DNA of 6,108 nt. It comes from an uncultured Oscillospiraceae bacterium. Lineage in GTDB: Bacteria > Bacillota > Clostridia > Oscillospirales > Oscillospiraceae. The notes under the pieces were generated by a model that saw only the letters and a list, made by a program, of their open reading frames with translations, ran no database searches and was not told where the DNA came from. Shown piece by piece: positions 5,370 to 6,108 of the stretch (positions within the stretch are counted from its first letter, which is position 1; each line of letters opens with the position of its first letter). The translations under genes were made by a program, and so were the position numbers. The DNA is taken from assembly GCA_934565775.1 (NCBI GenBank), contig CAKTIN010000097.1, positions 1 through 6,108 on the forward strand, read 5' to 3'.

Positions 5370-5732
5370 ATGTATAACCGCTATGTGCCGCAAAAGGACG
5401 GCAGCTTCCAGCGCAGCCGGGTGCCGGATCCCCCGCCCCCGCCGCCGAGGCCGAAGCCGCCGGGCCCGCCCCCAAAGCCTGCGCCGCCTCCCGGACCGGA
5501 GCCGCCCTGCCGGGAGCAGCCCCCCTCCTGCCCGGAGCAAAGGCCGCCCCGGCCGCCGGAGCCGCCCTGCCCCCGGGAGCCGGGGCTCAAGGGCTTTTTC
5601 GGCGGCCTGCTGCCCAAAAACATGGACAGCGGGGACCTGATCCTTCTGCTCATTTTGCTTCTGCTGCTTCAGGACGGCTCGGAGGAGGCACCGCCGGCGC
5701 TGCTGACCCTGGCGCTGTTCTTCCTGCTATAG
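5370..5732 (+). CDS. Proline/cysteine-rich protein with leucine-rich membrane C-terminus, third gene of the small cluster
   Basis: A 120-residue protein. It opens with MYNRYVPQKDGSFQRSRVPD. A proline-rich region (21-71) follows, with six prolines in a row at 21-26 and three cysteines (47, 54, 67). An internal 20-residue period places PEPPC at 43-47 and again at 63-67. GLKGFFGGLLPKNMDSGDL (72-90) leads to a strongly hydrophobic block of Leu/Ile at 90-100. QDGSEEAPP follows as a short acidic turn, and a second hydrophobic block (ALLTLALFFLL) ends the protein. The two hydrophobic blocks of about 11 residues are short for full membrane crossings; they may form a re-entrant hairpin or one amphiphilic insertion. 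AGGTGA at 5357-5362 is 7 nt before the ATG. I recall the DxxDLLLLxILLLLL...LLTLALFFLL ending from hypothetical Clostridia proteins. Function is unknown. Its stop overlaps the convergent Nudix gene by 6 nt. Confidence 0.82.
   Translation: MYNRYVPQKDGSFQRSRVPDPPPPPPRPKPPGPPPKPAPPPGPEPPCREQPPSCPEQRPPRPPEPPCPREPGLKGFFGGLLPKNMDSGDLILLLILLLLLQDGSEEAPPALLTLALFFLL
5496..5511 (+). repeat. 16-bp direct repeat, copy 1
   Basis: CCGGAGCCGCCCTGCC occurs here and again exactly at 5556-5571, 60 bp (20 codons) later and in the same frame. It encodes PEPPC in the proline-rich region of the third small-cluster protein. It looks like an internal duplication or slippage product. Confidence 0.8.
5556..5571 (+). 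repeat. 16-bp direct repeat, copy 2
   Basis: Second exact copy of the 16-bp unit seen at 5496-5511, again encoding PEPPC. The sequence between the copies is Pro/Glu/Arg-rich with one additional Cys, so the protein may contain a variable-length 20-residue repeat. Confidence 0.8.
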
Positions 5733-6108
5733 CCGGTCCAGATAGTCCATCACGATGTCCCGATGGGTGCAGATAATATCCAGATCCAGGAGCTCCTCTT
5801 TTGTAAAAAAGCGGAGCTCTTTGGATTCTGCGCTTCTGCGCAGCACGGGCTCCCGGTCCAGATCCAGGCGGTAAAGGATGATGACCATTTGCCAGACGCT
5901 TCCGTCGGCATAGCTGGCGATCCGCCCCGGGGCCCCGTAGACCCGCAGCCGCTGGAACCTGGCGGGAGGGACCCGCAGGCCGGTCTCTTCCCAGACCTCC
6001 CGGGCAATGGCTTTTGCCTCATCCTCCCGGCCCTTAATGCCGCCGCCGATGAGGCCCCAGGTCTCGCAGTCCCGCCGCCGCTCCAGCAGCAGCTTTCCGT
6101 CCCAGACC
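5727..6108 (-). CDS. Nudix hydrolase, N-terminus beyond the right edge
   Basis: The last 126 codons of a leftward gene whose start is outside the window; the reading frame enters with codon 6107-6105. The full Nudix box is present: G, five residues, E, seven residues, then REVWEETGL (from GGIKGRE to the second conserved Gly), which binds the divalent metal. Before it lie WDGKLLLERRR and ETWGLIGGG, the usual strand and substrate-side loop. After it come YGAPGRIASYADG, a segment matching SAESKELRFFTKEEL, and a C-terminal THRDIVMDYL. These fit a family of Nudix proteins that cleave nucleoside diphosphate derivatives (MutT or ADP-ribose pyrophosphatase-like); the exact substrate cannot be read from the sequence. 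Its stop (5729-5727) overlaps the stop of the convergent small-cluster gene by 6 nt, and no terminator is visible between them. Confidence 0.93.
   Translation of the reverse strand, partial: VWDGKLLLERRRDCETWGLIGGGIKGREDEAKAIAREVWEETGLRVPPARFQRLRVYGAPGRIASYADGSVWQMVIILYRLDLDREPVLRRSAESKELRFFTKEELLDLDIICTHRDIVMDYLDRL

Noticed and set aside
5381..5653. A glycine-rich 90-residue frame on the minus strand.
   Set aside because: It is the antisense reading of the proline codons (CCN to NGG) of the third small-cluster gene.

Overview
The window has high GC content. Its genes are packed with small overlaps, most with strong GGAGG-type ribosome binding sites, and there is a type III pantothenate kinase and an M32 carboxypeptidase. 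Together with the protein styles, this fits a chromosomal segment of a Gram-positive anaerobe of the class Clostridia, most likely the Oscillospiraceae/Ruminococcaceae side of the gut Firmicutes. The placement is inferred from style only; there is no rRNA or other marker. No tRNA, rRNA, CRISPR array, insertion sequence or phage gene was seen.

Layout from left to right. (1) At the left edge, the N-terminal 58 codons of a membrane protein run leftward from a GTG start. (2) A 144-bp divergent intergenic region carries two back-to-back promoters with extended -10 elements. (3) A full M32 metallocarboxypeptidase (319-1827, +) is followed by a strong intrinsic terminator. (4) An orphan 80-residue protein with one C-terminal membrane segment (1948-2190, +) has its own promoter and a 16-bp palindrome where the -35 box should be. 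(5) A leftward three-gene operon (4674 down to 2187) encodes a YfcE/MJ0936-type metallophosphoesterase, type III pantothenate kinase CoaX, and a diaminopimelate-decarboxylase-like protein. These genes are joined by ATGA and TGATG overlaps, so their translation is probably coupled. (6) A rightward cluster of three small proteins (4744-5732, +) follows: a short helical protein, a helical protein split by a polyproline linker, and a proline/cysteine-rich protein ending in a leucine-rich membrane region. (7) A Nudix hydrolase enters from the right edge on the minus strand.

The most notable item is the third gene of the leftward operon. Over its whole length it follows the fold-type III PLP decarboxylase (LysA) pattern. 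However, the Schiff-base lysine position is Arg60, the catalytic cysteine position is Met336, and the His and Gly-rich PLP-binding motifs are altered. It looks like a pseudoenzyme or a repurposed paralogue. The second item is the trio of small proteins, which looks like a module of unknown function ending at the membrane. The third is the tight packing: two convergent gene pairs overlap at their stop codons (2187-2190 and 5727-5732) with no visible terminator between them.
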